64,000 bases of DNA from Buxus sempervirens (taxonomy: Eukaryota; Streptophyta; Magnoliopsida; Buxales; Buxaceae). The notes beneath the pieces are model-generated. The model was not told the origin of the DNA, ran no database searches, and worked only from the letters and a program-made list of their open reading frames with translations. Below, piece by piece: positions 19,823 to 32,600 of this stretch. Location: contig OX387190.1 of NCBI GenBank assembly GCA_947561395.2, forward strand, positions 10,844,858-10,908,857, written 5' to 3'. Positions within the stretch are counted from its first letter, which is position 1, and each line of letters opens with the position of its first letter. Position numbers and translations under genes: made by a program.

Positions 19823-22024
19823 TGTGAGACATGGGAAAAATCACCGGGATGATTCACCCTCTATCAACACACGGGCTCAACGTAAAAATGGGAGAGTCGC
19901 CACCATTCAGATTTTGGGTGTGAATGGACACCAAAAGATTCAAAAATAAGCAAAAAGAGCTAAAAAGCAAATTCTAGAGTAAAAATAACTCTACTTGAAA
20001 ATCAAATCCAGAGATGGGTAAGGGGATTAGATTATGAACTGGGGAAGGTGTTAGGTACCCCCATTCACCCACACAAGGTGGTTGCCAAGTGTTTGTTCAT
20101 GTAAAAAGATAGGAAAGCTTGCTAAAAATCATTAAAAACCTTGGAAAAGAATTCAACCAATGTGTGATATCTTCACATGAGAAATCTAAATGGATTCCAG
20201 ATCTTCTTTTATGTCAATATCACTTCTGGAATATCAACAATAAATGGAAATCAAAGCAAAGATTGCAAAAAGCCAAGTTGAGTGAAATCCGGAAAATTCG
20301 GTAAAAGATAATGCCATTTGTCTTGAAATCATTCAAATCCAACTTTAATTGAATCAAACCAAATCCATTAGAAAGATTATGGTAAATAAGATATTCATGC
20401 AAAATTTCAAGTAGATCCGGTTGAAAACTTAGGAGTTATGCCCCCTTTAAAGTTGCTGCTAGAGATAATTAAAAGTGGCAAGTGGCCAACTTTGGAAAAT
20501 TATCTAGAAACATCTGTCGAAGTGACAGGTTCCGTATTCAGATCTGAAATGATCTATCAACTTCGACAGAGAGGTGTCAAAAATCTGCTTGATAGAAATT
20601 TATGAAATTTTACAGGCACAAACTAGACAGTCTCACCTTTCCCATAGCTCTAGAATCACTCCAAAATTCATCCGGACGATGAAGTTATGAGTGTCCGAAG
20701 TTGGGGTACAGTTGCTGTCAAGTTAAGCCATTTTTGGAGAAAATCAATTCAAAACAGTGACAAGAGGTGTGTGATCCATGCAAGATAGATCAAAATCACT
20801 TGAAAATCATTTAAAGACATTCCAGAATTGCTTGGGGCTATTTATTTCAGATTTATCACAATAAATGCAATAAATCCGAAATATGAGCCTATCCCACCAA
20901 AAGCCCGTGCTATGTATGTGTAGATGTAAAAATCATTCCAACAACGTAGCAAAGATAGCATGCATTCATATCAATCAAAATAAGGTTCTAAAACAACCTA
21001 GGGTTCCGTTCCATTATCGTTTCCCTTAGTTCTCTCTCCCCGTTAAACACGGTTCTTCAAGATAATCTTGGGGTACTTTGAATATGGAATGGTTTTCAAA
21101 GAATCACAAGGCTTATAGCATGCATTTAGATCAATAAAAAAGGATCTAGAACACCCTCGGGTTCCGTTTCATTATCGTTTCCCTTAGTTCTCTCTCCTCG
21201 TTAAACACGGTTCTTCAAGATAATCTTGGGGTACTTTGAATATGGAACGCTTTTCAAAGATTAAAAAGGCTTATTCAAGAGAGGTTCTAGCACTAGGATC
21301 AATCCCCAGTCTCGTTTCTCCTAGATCCTGCCTTTACGTTTTACGGCTAGGGGGAGTCTTGAGATACTTTGAGCCAGGGAAGGGTTTTTATACACACATC
21401 AAGGCCTTATTCTACAGAAAGGTAGAAGAAGAGATCTAGATCTAGAAATGTAAAAACAAAAATTAAAAAGAGGTTTGAGGCTTACCTGGGTTCTGGAAGC
21501 ACTTCCGTAGCGATTTCCCTCTTCTCTCGGAGCTCTTCTTGGCAAAAGTTCTTGGCAAGAATTGTTGGCAAAAGAGTTAATCGCCATTTGCTTAAGGAGG
21601 AGCCTCCTATTTATAGGCAAAGGCTAGGGTTAGGGTTGGTGAGGTGGTAGACACAACATAAGGTCTATAGCCCACCAACCTTAACCCTAAGGTTATTTCT
21701 GAGATTTCAACTCATTTAATGAGGGATATGATGGTAAAAGGTGAAAGCTCTCGGAAAAACCTAATTTTGAGCAAAACTAGTGTATCCGGCATGTCAGGTC
21801 GAATACACTAGCGCCTATGTGTATCCGGCATATGCTGCCGGATACATTAAGGGCTACTTGTATCCGGCATGTTCCATCGAATACGAACAGATGCACTTGT
21901 ATCCGACCTGAGTTGTCAGATACAAGGAAAACTTGCTTTTTCACTTTTTTGTGCTGGTTTCGAAGGAAGCAATGATTTTTGCTGATTATTGATCATTTTT
22001 ACTGTGCAATTTGGGGTGTCTACA
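19823..22024 (-). repeat. 5' LTR of the nested Tat element
   Basis: This 2,202-bp LTR pairs with 4742-7243. It carries the same TATA box (21607-21616) and hairpin cassette (21782-21924). It lacks about 300 bp present in the other LTR (equivalent to about 5440-5735), so the ends differ in length although most positions agree. Confidence 0.95.
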
Positions 22025-23470
22025 ATGGCAGAGATCAGGGATCTGAAACAAGTTCAACCAATAGTTCCAATCACTCAACAGCACCAACCACCACGAGCAG
22101 AAGTGCCAGCAGTACCGCTTCCACCACAACCAGCACAACCTCCACCTATGGCACCGCCACATCCGCCACCGCAAGCTGTTCCATTCCCACCTCCTGTGGT
22201 AGATCTTGTCCACCCAATACAACAACAAAAACAGTTCGCGCCTGTCCAACTAGGGCAGGACGAAGAAGACTGGTATAGAATGCAAGAAGCTCAATTCGAG
22301 GCCCGTCTGGCGGCCATAAAGGAAAATCTTCTGAAGCAACTACAGCCAAACATGGTTCAAAGTGAGGCTACTCTGGAAAACCTCTGTTTTTTCTCAAACA
22401 TACAACTCCCTACCAAATTCAAATGTCTTGAGTTGCACCAATTTAATGGCACTGGTTGTCCGCTAAACCACTTAAGGTGGTATTCTGGCAACATGTGCCA
22501 ATACGCAAAAAATGAGAAAATCATGGTACAGTTCTTTCAGCGGTCTTTAACCGAGGCTGCTTATTATTGGTTTTTAAGCTTAGACAAAGCCAAGATAAAG
22601 ACTTCGAATGACCTCGCTGCAGTGTTCATTAAGCAATATTGTTTGAATAGCCAAATGGTTCAAACAATGGCAGAGCTACAAAGGTTAACAAAGAAGAATC
22701 ATGAATCAGTTCGAGACTATGCTAAGAGATGGAAAGAGCTGGCAACACTGGTCCAGCCACCACTTCTAGAACAAGAGATGGCGTCTTTGTTTATAGCATC
22801 ACTTGGTCAACCTTTCTTCACTCTATTATTGGGGCAAAGTTCTGCAAGTTTCAATGACTTGATTCTGACAGCTGACAGAATTGAAGATGCAGTAAGGTCA
22901 AGAAAGATAGATAGCAGTGCGCAGAATGCCACTCAGAGGAGGCCAATGGTGAATCAGGGCAATAGAAGCCAGGGGCAAGAGCAACCATGGAGAATTGAGG
23001 GGCAGGCAGTGAACTATGTATAGCCTACTCAACCTTATCACATATCCCAGAGGTCCCTGACAACAGCTCCACAGAATCAGGGACAAATGGCCGTACCATA
23101 TTAGGGTCCGCCAAGAAGGACAAGAGAAAAAATGGAGGCAAGGCTGAGAAGAGTATTCACTCTACTTCCATACACACCAACTGAGTTACTACCCACATTA
23201 CTGGAATGAGGGTATTTGCAAATCAAGCCGCCAAATCCTAGAACATTCATCGACAAGAACTACAATCCTAATGAGAGATGTGAGTACCACTCAGGGGCAC
23301 CGGGACATGACACTAACAAATGTTGGGATCTGAGGCATGATATCCAAGACTTGATTGATCAGAAACGCCTCACCATGGACCCTCCTACTACAACCAACAC
23401 ACCAGCCACTGCTGTGACTCAAAACCCTCTTCCAAATCACAAGGGGGCATCTTCAAGTGGGACAAGTTGA
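22025..23470 (+). pseudogene. gag: gag, main part (gag-only Tat element)
   Basis: Reading resumes after the insertion at the duplicated ATGGC. One frame runs from 22025 to TGA 23468-23470, interrupted by TAG at 23021-23023, TAG near 23102 and TGA near 23208. It has a proline-rich N-terminal stretch and then the Retrotrans_gag domain: FKCLELHQFNGTGCPLNHL, FFQRSLTEAAYYWF, FIKQYCLN and VRDYAKRWKELA. Near the end is CEYHSGAPGHDTNKC, a C-X2-H-X5-H-X4-C knuckle like that of the nested element. No protease follows. The intact domain with three late stops fits an element whose gag decayed after insertion. Confidence 0.85.
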
Positions 23471-26333
23471 AGAAATCAAGCAAGGTTGCAAGGTGCAACC
23501 AACTCCCGGACACAGTTCTTCTCTGAGTCCACCATTTCGAGGCTAAGTTAAATTTTAATTTTTTTTTGCACTGACCATCCCGAGCGGGATCAGTCATTTT
23601 GTAAGTGTTTTTGCATACTTTTCCTTTCATGCAAACTTATAAAAAAAACTTTTGAAAAAAAATAAATAAATAAAGAAAAAAAATTGGCAAGTGCTTGGTC
23701 GATGATGACATTGCTCTGGGACCACCACCCTTTTAGCACGACCATGATCAGATGCCAAGTTGCTCAAAGGTGTCTTCAGCTGGGTGCATGATACTACTCC
23801 CATGAGAACCTTGACTGAGCCAGTGACAATCCTCTCCTGATCTAGACCCTAATTTTCCTTCCACACCTATCTTTACATTGGGGTAGAGTGATCCCTGAGA
23901 GCAAAGAGAGGAAAAGAAAAAAAAAGAAAAAGTGCCTAAACCAGCTAAGGGTCAAGGTTGGCTTTTGCATCATGTCTTTGAAAAAGGATGAGAGGCCATC
24001 CTTCATGCATCCTGAATCAATAATCGCTAGTCAAACACTTTGGGCTTGTTCGTGTTATTCAAATACCTGTGTTGTGTCTAGCCACCCCACACTGGGGCAG
24101 ACCCACAAAGAATAAGAACAAAAGGAAGAAAACAATTCTCGAACTAAATTTGCATCGAATATCTAAACTAAGTTGTCACAACTTCTGCAAAATGATGAAA
24201 GGCCATCCTTGCTTTAATCTGTCAAATCTTCAAAACAAAATCCCTAGTCAAATCAGTTGAGCTTAATTTCTTTCTTCTAACCAATTGAGTCATGAGCCCT
24301 AAATACAGTCCTTGGTATGAAAGAAGACAAGAAGAAAGGACATGGATGTGCAAAAATGAAGCAAAAAAAGAAAAGAAAACAGAAAGCACACTAGGGCATA
24401 CCAATCAAGGTGGATGCCCAAACCAAATGAGAGAAAAGCCAAGGAAAACGCGAAAGTCGCAAAAGACCCAAAAAGAAAATGAAAGAAAATGGAAAAGGCA
24501 TTGACAAGGCCCAAGCAGTCAAGAAAAAAGGTTAAACATGACTCAACCCAGCCATCTTCCCCTTCTTTCTAAAACCAATACCTCAAACTTCATTTCGTCC
24601 TATGAGAAAGTCCTTTTTGATTGTAGAAAATGTGACATTTGGATCTATGTAGATCAATGATGAAGGAATTCAAAAGAAGAATCAGCTTCAGCAAGACACA
24701 AACCGTTAACCTAAGAAACACAAAAACTTGAGACTTATATCCCATCATTTCTTAGACTTAAAACTCAGCCGATGTTTCGTCCTATTTTTAAAGACCTCTC
24801 GGATTTAAGGGGCATGATGCATGAAAGTCAGTATAAACCCTCGAACTGGGGTAGGCACTAACCCTGGGTAGAAAAAGAAAGGGAAAGCCTTCAATTGCAA
24901 AATCTTGAAACCACCTAAGACTGGATCAAAGTGAGAAAAATCAAAACTGGGGCTGGGAAAGATGTTCCTTATTTTAAGCCTTTGTAGAACCTCTGAGAGC
25001 CAATGACGGCACAAGTCAAGAAATTCATGAGAAAGCATGTCAGGCACACTGTCCGAAAACACCTCAAGCTAATATGGCAATTTACCATGGCCATTGGTCT
25101 TGTCTTTCCCTTTTAAGCACTTGCACAAAGTTTCTAAGAAAAAGTTTTTTTTTTGAGAAAAAATTTGTTTTCATTCCTGTGCACTCGTAAACAAAAATAA
25201 AAATCAAATAAGCCACAAGTGCTTACATTTTGAATTTCAGATACCTCACTACTATCTTGAGAAATTTGCAGGTCCATGTGAGGCAGGAAATCAAATGGTT
25301 CTAATATTGGAGCTAAAAACAAAAAGGAGCAAACAAGCAAAGGGAAAAAGAAGCAAACAAGGGGAATCCGCCACAAAGAAGATGAGTACACTCAAAAGGA
25401 CACACAAGCTTCACATCCAAGACCCCACCAGAGAATGCCAAAATGAAAGCAAGAGAGGTGACACCTTCCTCTACAAATCCTCGATGGAGTTTCCTCATCG
25501 AGAGGAAGTGTTACCCAACAGAAGAAGAGTACCAATTGAAGGGAGAGACATTGTCAGAACATGAGAACCTCAGAAAGGCAAAAGAATGCCGCCATTCTAC
25601 ATAGAGACACACTAGGCGAAACAGAATGATAGATGAGAAGGCTCTCATAAAATTCCCAGAAGAATTTTTCTTTAAAAGGAAGTTTTACAAATCCCAGTGG
25701 AGAATCATCAAGGACAATAAAGCTCAAGCAAGCTCAAGAACAAGAGGAGAAGACGTGTTTTGAAGATTTAAAGGGCAGAGAAGGCCCTCATGTAATTTTC
25801 ATTTTCCCACTTTTGTATTATAGGATTTGAACCAGGATTCGGATTTCCTCGGTGTGCTGGGCAGCAGTGACTCTTAGCCAAATAGAGTTAAGGGGTAGTA
25901 CACCTATATGGGGGATAAAGAACTTCAAACTTAAAAAAAAAAAGTAATAACAATAATAATAAAATAAAAAAATAATTAAAAAAATAAAAAAAAGTGAATA
26001 AGTCTAAAAAAATAAAAGAAGAAGTCAAAAGTCAATGGAACAAAAATGAAGAAAAGAGCATTGTTGAAGCACTTTTGCATCAACACCGAAACAAGTTGGT
26101 GAGTCTAAGTCCAACCCATCATTTTCAACATAGGGTTCAATTCCAAACACCCAATGGCAAGGAAATTCCCCAAAACTTGGAAGTGAGCCAAAGCAACGTA
26201 GAGCTTACACCGGCGCTTCCGCATCTTTGAAAACATTAAAGGACCTGACTCATCGGTTATGTCGACAGAAATGCCAAGTGCAAAAATAGGGTTCTTTTTA
26301 TTCTTTGTCATTCATCACCATGTTAACTTTGAC
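23471..26333 (+). other. Non-coding tail of the gag-only Tat element
   Basis: No pol homology occurs between gag and the PPT. The tail begins with a T-rich stretch and GCACTGACCATCCCGAGCGG, then purine-rich sequence with many AAAGAAA runs and an A-rich block at 25930-26000. Short ORFs (for example 24292-24504 and 25295-25564) are Lys/Arg/Glu-rich because of base composition. A remnant of a lost pol cannot be excluded but is not visible. Confidence 0.65.
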
Positions 26334-26346
26334 AAAGAGGGGCAGC
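26334..26346 (+). other. Polypurine tract of the gag-only Tat element
   Basis: AAAGAGGGGCAGC lies immediately before the LTR start TGTCAGCACCC, matching the PPT of the nested Tat element except for the last base. Confidence 0.9.
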
Positions 26347-28580
26347 TGTCAGCACCCTATTTTTGCACCATAAAATTTCCCAAAAAGCATATCTTAAACC
26401 AGCATATATGTGGGCACGTAAATCGAGGTTTTTATAGTGGACCCATCTTTTTGAAATAACAAGTTCATAATAAAGAGAATTCTGAGCCGATTCCGATGCA
26501 CCAAACCTTGCTCAAATCGGATCTCAAACGACTAAGTTATGGATAAAAGAAGTAAAGGGTAGTTTGGGGATTTATGATGAAACCAGAATTGGGTGCCACA
26601 TGGCAGCCACATGTACGCCATGGTGGCTGCCATGTAACCAATGATAAATTAAAATTTTGGGGTTCTTTTAGTAAATAAATAAGTTTCCTAATGGGGTTTG
26701 TTATGCAAATAGATTAAAAAATTTAATAACAAAGTTAATAAAAGTTTTGAGATTAAAAGAAAATAAAAAAATATAAACAAAGAGAAATGAGTTGGACGAA
26801 TTGGTCCAACTCATATTCTATTAAGATGCTTAAAATATATATATATATATATATATGCCTAAAAAAATATGGGACAAAATAGACTTTGACCAAACCTAAA
26901 TGAATGATGGTATTTAAGAGAAGAGTTAAGAGTTTAGGTGTTTAAAAGAGGAAGAGAAGTTAAGGAAAGGAGAGGTTTAAGAGAGGAAGGAGAGGAGTTA
27001 GGAGTTTAGGTGTTTAAGAACAGAAGTTAAGGAAATGAGAGGTTTAAGAGAGGAAGGAGAGGAGTTAGGAGTTTAAGTGTTTAAAAGGAGAAGATAAGGA
27101 AATGAGAGGTTTAAGAGAAGAAGAGGAGGAGTTACGAGTTTTGGTGTTTAAGAGGAGAAGTTAAGAAGTTGAAGGGGTCGGAATTCTCTATGAAAAGGCT
27201 TGAAGTTGGGAGCAAAGAGGGAGAGGATCAAAAGAAGAGAGTTATTAAGAAAAAGCAAAGAGGGAAGTGACGAAAAGAGATAGAAGAAGGTTGTGCAAGA
27301 GAAAGGAGGGAACATCTGGAGTTGAGCACATCAGTTTCCGGGAAATCGACTCCATATCAGGTTTTTTTCATTATTTTGTTTATTGATTCTTTAATCAAAT
27401 ATTTTTTTTTATGTTGTTAGATTGTCAAATGAAAATAATACAAAGCATGTCACTGTTATGGCCGAATCTGAATTTTTCAGTTTTGTTAAATTGACAAATA
27501 AAAGTATACAAAGCATGTCTCTTATCCGGCTGAATCTGTTGAATGAATGGATATGTGGGTTGAATTTTGAGCATTTGATAAACTAGGGGGCTTAATTTGT
27601 TATTCTGAAAAGTTAAAGTATTTAAAAAGAACTTATTTTATTTCATGCTTTAGTTCTTCTTTAAAACCTTTTTAATAACTCTAGCTTTCATTTGTTATTT
27701 CTTTCATGTTATTTCTTTAATTTTTTTTCTTAATTTCCTTTTAGATAATATGCTTAACTAACATGCTTAATTTTTCTTAATTTCTTAATTATTTTTAGAT
27801 AATATGCTTAATTAACATACTTAATTATAATAATCAGTTTTTTTATTCTTTTCTTACTTTTTTAGATAATATGCCAAACTAACATATTTATTTATTTTTC
27901 TTAATTACTTTTTAGATCATATGCTTAAACATTTGTCACTTTTATAACACCTATCCTTGCCTTCAAATCCTTGGAAATAAGAGTAAAAAAATATGAAAAA
28001 TAAATTGTAATTTTCAATGACCAAATATGATTGAGTTTTTTTAACCCATGCTTTGTGTAAATAAATTATCATAAGAAAAAAAAAGGAAAAAACATAAGAA
28101 AACAATGAAAAAAATAAAAGATTAAATGATGTGGCTAGGTTAAATAAATAATAATAATAAATAAATAAATTGTTTTTTTTAAATAACCAGGTACATTGCC
28201 CCATGTTGAAGTATTTGATTTAGATTTCTTTATTTTGGATTTTTTATATATGTATTATATTTTGTATAGGATGTAGCATAACAATCTCCATTCCTCCAAT
28301 GTTTGTACACATGTGATTATAAAAAAAATATATAAAAGATAAAAGATAAAAAAATTATATAATAGTAAATCAACCCAAATATTATCCAACTAATTTAAGG
28401 GAACCCGCTTCGGTGGGGCAACCCAAGGTGTTCAAGGACTTCCCTGGGTTGTAATCGGGTCACTTATTCGAAATCACTGGTGCAGACTAAAAATCAACAA
28501 GGTGTCTACTTGCACCATTTCAGGTAGTGGCAACTCCATAATACATGTAACACGCTTTTACCGTGCGCCCAGGGTGCGCA
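26347..28580 (+). repeat. 3' LTR of the gag-only Tat element
   Basis: The 2,234-bp LTR starts TGTCAGCACCCTATTTTTGC and ends GTGCGCA. Inside are an inverted repeat around TGGCAGCCACATGTACGCCA (about 26598-26635), a TA run (26838-26858), a purine-rich minisatellite (26925-27180) and several copies of TTAGATAATATGC (about 27742, 27798, 27863 and, with one change, 27912). Bases 27879-28580 match 1-701. Confidence 0.92.
26925..27180 (+). repeat. Purine-rich minisatellite, 66-72 bp, four units
   Basis: GAGTTTAGGTGTTTA-like phrases recur at about 26930, 27002, 27068 and 27136, each followed by GAGAGGTTTAAGAGA. The units are nearly pure purine on the plus strand apart from the TTT/GTG phrases. Confidence 0.85.
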
Positions 28581-28585
28581 CAAGA

Positions 28586-29652
28586 GGTTTGGGCACCACC
28601 AATTCAACTTTTTAAGATTGCTACATCAAACGGAAATGATAAGAGCTTTAGCTCTCTTAGAAAAAGAAGATACAAATATGTGAGGGATATATGCTTGGAA
28701 AGCAGCACAAGCAACCTTTTCCCTCTAAAAGAACATGGAGAGCAAAGGAGAAGTTGGAGCTTTGTCACACTAATGTGTGTGGACCAATGAAAACTCCTAC
28801 TCACGATCAAAACATGTATTTCATTCTTTTCCTAGATGATTTTACCAGATTGACTTGGGTATATTTTATTCGTGAGAAATCAGAAGTTTTTGGAATTTTC
28901 AAGAAGTTCAAGATGCTGGTTGAAAACCAGTGTGGGCAGAAAATTAAAACTCTAAGAAGTGATCGTGGTATTGAGTACAACTCCAAGGAATTTGAGAAAT
29001 TCTGTGAAGAAGAAGGGCTGGAGCATCAACTAACTGTTGCATACTCGCCCCAAAAAAATGGAGTTTCTGAGCGCAAAAACAGAACAGTGATGGAGATGGC
29101 AAGATCTATGTTGCTTGAAAAGTGTTTGCCTAAAAAATTCTAGGCAGAAGCAGTTAACACTGCTGTATTTTTGCTCAACAGAGTACCAACAAAAGCTGTA
29201 GAAAATCAGACACCTTATGAGGCTTGGAGTGGCATAAAACCTCTGCAAGTTTTCCAAAAGTGTTTGGTTGTATATGCTATATTCATGTTCCATCTCAAAA
29301 AAGGCACAAGCTGGAAGAGAAGACTGTGAAGGGAATTTTTTTGGGATATAGCGTTACGTCAAAAGGTTTTCGGATCTTTAACTTGGAAACTAAGAAGCTT
29401 GTTACCAGCCGTGATGTGAAATTCAATGAGAATGCTTTCTGGGATTGGGAAGCTGAGAAGGTGATTCAGCAAAATGTTGAAGTTCCAACTGCTCAACCAC
29501 CCGAGATAGAAGAAGAGTTGGAGGATGACATGAGCAATCCTATGGAGGATGAGACGAGCAGTCCTACAGCAACTCAACAATTATCCTCTTCTAATAGAGA
29601 TGATGATTCTTCATCAGAATCTTCTATAAGAAGAACAAGACTATTGAGTGAA
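28586..29652 (+). pseudogene. Ty1/copia pol fragment: GAG-pre-integrase and integrase
   Basis: A copia polyprotein resumes after the Tat element. Its first bases give RFGHHQFNFLRLLHQ, the GAG-pre-integrase region. The integrase core follows in the ORF from 28691: HTNVCGP (27-33), LRSDRG (88-93) and NGVSERKN (123-130). The first catalytic Asp is Asn at residue 28; D91 and E127 remain. A TAG at 29141-29143 stands where KKFWAEA is expected, and a frameshift near 29245 leads into 29224-29682, which has FPKVFGC, EEKTVKGIFLGY and an acidic Ser-rich linker ending RRTRLLSEIY. An LTR insertion cuts it at 29653-29657. The element's left part lies outside the window. Confidence 0.88.
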
Positions 29653-32600
29653 ATCTATGTAAATCCCCAAATTTTCACCTAATAAATAAATAAAAGAAAA
29701 TATGAGTTAAGTGAAGATTTAGAGGGTAAGTAATTCAAATAAGTCATAAGTTGAAAATAAAGAAAGAATTTTAATGAAATTAGCCTAAAAGAATAAAAAG
29801 GGTATTTTGGTAATTTTCAGAAAAGGGTAATTAATAATTAGATCATTAAATAATAACTAGAATTAGAAAATAGAAGGAAATAATTTATTTTGACAATTTA
29901 GAAATTAAAAGAAATTAATAAAAGCCTAAAAGTGGGAAAAGGGTAATTAGGAGATTTCACGTGTTAATTTGGAGAAAATAAGGTTTTAGGTGATATTTAA
30001 TGTTTAAGAAATTATTAGGCACGAAAATAGCTTGTAAAGAGTGTTTAGATAATAAGAGAATTGATTAGTATTGTTTTAGTAGAAACATAGAAGGTGGAGA
30101 AAAAGTAGGAATTAAATTAGAAGGTGTTTGACATTAATTAGACCATGGTTGGGTTAGCCCAAATTAAAGTAGCCAATTAGGATTGGTTTAGGACTTCTAA
30201 AGCCTAATATAAGTATGAAACTAAGGTTAGACAAGAGGGAAATTTAGTGGGTTTATTATTGAGAGAAAAGAGGGAGAGAAAGGAAAAAGGTGGCTAATGG
30301 AGGTGTCTGACCAGCCATCATCAAAACATGATCGGGGAAAATCTGTGCGGTGGATCGCCTTCAAATTTGGAGGTTTTGGTCTTCACTAATGGAACTCCAT
30401 TGTGTACGGTGGAGATTTGAATTAGGAGAGTCTAGCGTGGTGCGTTTGGCAGCAAAAGTAAGGTCCAGAATTAGAAGTTTCAATGGAAGAAGGATTTAGC
30501 GTATAAGGCAAGTAGTAACCCTTGGAAAACGTGAGGAATTGCATGATTTCGTTTTCTGTGATTTAATATTGATTGAACGGATTAGTCGGAACAGTATTTA
30601 CATAGAATCAAATTGGTTATATGTTAGTGATTGGTATTCTTGAAGGATTTGTTGAATTAAAGAAGAAAATTTGGTTTAATCATGAAATTAATTATAGGAT
30701 GGTATTTAATTAAGAAGAATTAATCTAAAAGGCTTTAGGAATGTTTTAGAATGTTATTAGATTAATTTAGACCAAAGAAACATATGGCAAAAGCATAAAA
30801 ATCCAAACTTTGTAAATCTGGAAAATTTCTGTTTAATTTTGCACGAGCGCCTAGGATCGCCTAGCCCTGTAAAGGTTGGCGCTCTATGTAAAATTTGTAG
30901 ATTTTGGGAATTTTGTAATAGGAATAATTATCCAATAAATTTTCTGATTAGTTAAGCATGTTAGCATCATTATAAGAACCTAATTAAGGTATAAAAGTTA
31001 TAAAATTAAATTGGAAAGATTAACCAATAAATTGAAGGTTTCAATGAAAGGTTTGTCTATAAAAGGGTCAAAGGGTATGGAAATTGCTAGAAATAATAAT
31101 ACTGGTACTTATAGCTTATAAACATCTTCTAAACTTTATTTTAGGTCTGTAGAACATGCTGAAGAAATAAAATACAGAAAATTCAAATAGAAATTAGCTT
31201 AGGTGTTAAGGTAGGAAATTGGATTCTAATAAAAGGGGCTAATAAGGAAAACTCTAAGTAAGAATGGATTTCCTTTATTTTGAGCTTTTAATAAGAATAT
31301 TGGCTACTGTAATTACATAAACTCTGAGTTTTATCGAACTTATGAAACACGAGTTTTATTTTGAAGAATTGCATATGTTATCCTGAAAAAGCATATAATT
31401 GGATCTGTAATGATTGAATCATGATTTTTCACATGGAATGGAATACTTTGGTATGGATTGGTATGTGGTATAATGTTGTTCACTTTAATTTTATGGTTGG
31501 GTGATACAGCTTCTGTGGTAAAGTTTGATACTATCTTTTACGGCAGAGATGGGTAATCCTCTGTGTAGAGATGTGTAATCCTTTACGGGTAAAAGTGTGT
31601 ATGCCTACTACATTAGCGTGTCCTCCAGTATGTGGTTTTATCGTGGTTTGTGTCAGTGGGCTTAGCTATATATGAATCCATAGTTGTGGCTGGTTAGCTA
31701 AGTGGTATATAGTTTGGGATGAGTTACTCCTATTTGCGAGCGTGCTTCCCTTGCAAGTTAGTTTGCTCTGGGAAGGTCCTATGTCTGGAGGGACACCCGA
31801 GTGAGCCGCTGGTGATTCCCTGTACATGTGGATAAGCGACAATCTCCATGTATTGATTCTGGTGCTGCATGTTGATGGTACATGCCAACTCTACTGAGTT
31901 CGTGCGCAATAAGTCAGTGACTACGGCTCTTGTCTAAGCTGCGCTGCATGGGGCTTGAGTATCATTCAGTAGCACTGCCCCTAAGCCGCACGGTGGTATA
32001 GAAGTTAGTTGAGTGTCATCTCAAATACTTATCATCTTTGTAAGTCCTGCAATGACACGTGTTTTATCGCTTTTGTCAGTTTTACCTCGTTGTGCGCACC
32101 CGATTTCGGTCGCACGGCGAGGCGCACGCAAAACGATGCGTGCCTCGGGGTTTTGTTTGGAGTCGCCACTGCCTGATGGGGTGCAGGCAGACACCTGGGT
32201 GCCTAAGTTCTTCTACTAAGGCTTTTGGTCTGGGGCTTTGAGATTCTAAGTAGGGGCTCGGTTGCGGTCTGGGGAAGTCCGTAGACACCCCAGTCCACCC
32301 CGTCGAATGACGGGTCCCATAAGTTTCCTTGGTTTGAGTCAACTTTGGTCTTCTCACTCACCCGATTCCTATTCCAGCATGTGATTTGATTAAGTCTGGC
32401 GGGACCGCCAAAGTGGTGTAGGTCCCTTTACATGGTTTTATCTTTCTTAGCTTAAAGTGGTATGAGTCTGATTGGGCTGACCCCGTTGGAAGGCCCGCGG
32501 ATTCCTTGGTGGGCTTGGTTGAGCCCACATGTCCCTTGGTGGGCCTCAGTCTAAACCTGAGAGGCCCTTTGGGCTTTGGTTTAAGTGAATTGATTTTATT

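Larger units (their letters stand above)
4742..22024 (-). mobile_element. Complete Tat-type Ty3/gypsy retrotransposon nested in gag
   Basis: This 17,283-bp element runs on the minus strand and is flanked by perfect TSDs ATGGC (4737-4741 and 22025-22029). In its own direction it has a 5' LTR (22024-19823), a PBS (19820-19803), a 2.7-kb leader, gag, protease, a linker, RT, archaeal-type RNase H, integrase, an opposite-strand ORF, a PPT (7256-7244) and a 3' LTR (7243-4742). The RNase H type, tRNA-Arg primer, large LTRs and extra opposite-strand ORF place it in the Tat lineage. The LTRs differ by a few percent plus one indel of about 300 bp (around 5440-5735, absent from the other LTR near 20515). 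Every coding segment carries stops or frameshifts, so this copy cannot move on its own. Confidence 0.95.
1..28580 (+). mobile_element. Gag-only Tat-like Ty3/gypsy element, 5' end outside window
   Basis: This is the outermost element of the left block, read on the plus strand. Its order is LTR (1-701), tRNA-Arg-type PBS, long leader, gag, AT-rich tail, PPT and LTR (26347-28580). Bases 1-701 align with 27879-28580 with only a few percent difference, which pairs the two ends. No protease, RT, RNase H or integrase homology is visible between the end of gag (23470) and the PPT, so the element would need enzymes supplied in trans. A 17.3-kb minus-strand Tat element interrupts the gag. Without that insert and with a full 5' LTR the element would be about 12.8 kb. 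The 3' TSD should be CAAGA (28581-28585) next to copia sequence; its partner lies outside the window. Assignment to Tat rests on the gag, the LTR start TGTCAGCACCC and the PPT. Confidence 0.85.

Noticed and set aside
21986-22249. Minus-strand ORF over the gag start
   Set aside because: It crosses the LTR boundary and TSD and is a shadow of the proline-rich gag region.
24292-25564. Lys/Arg-rich ORFs in the gag-only element tail
   Set aside because: Composition follows from purine-rich sequence; no retroelement or host domain is recognisable.
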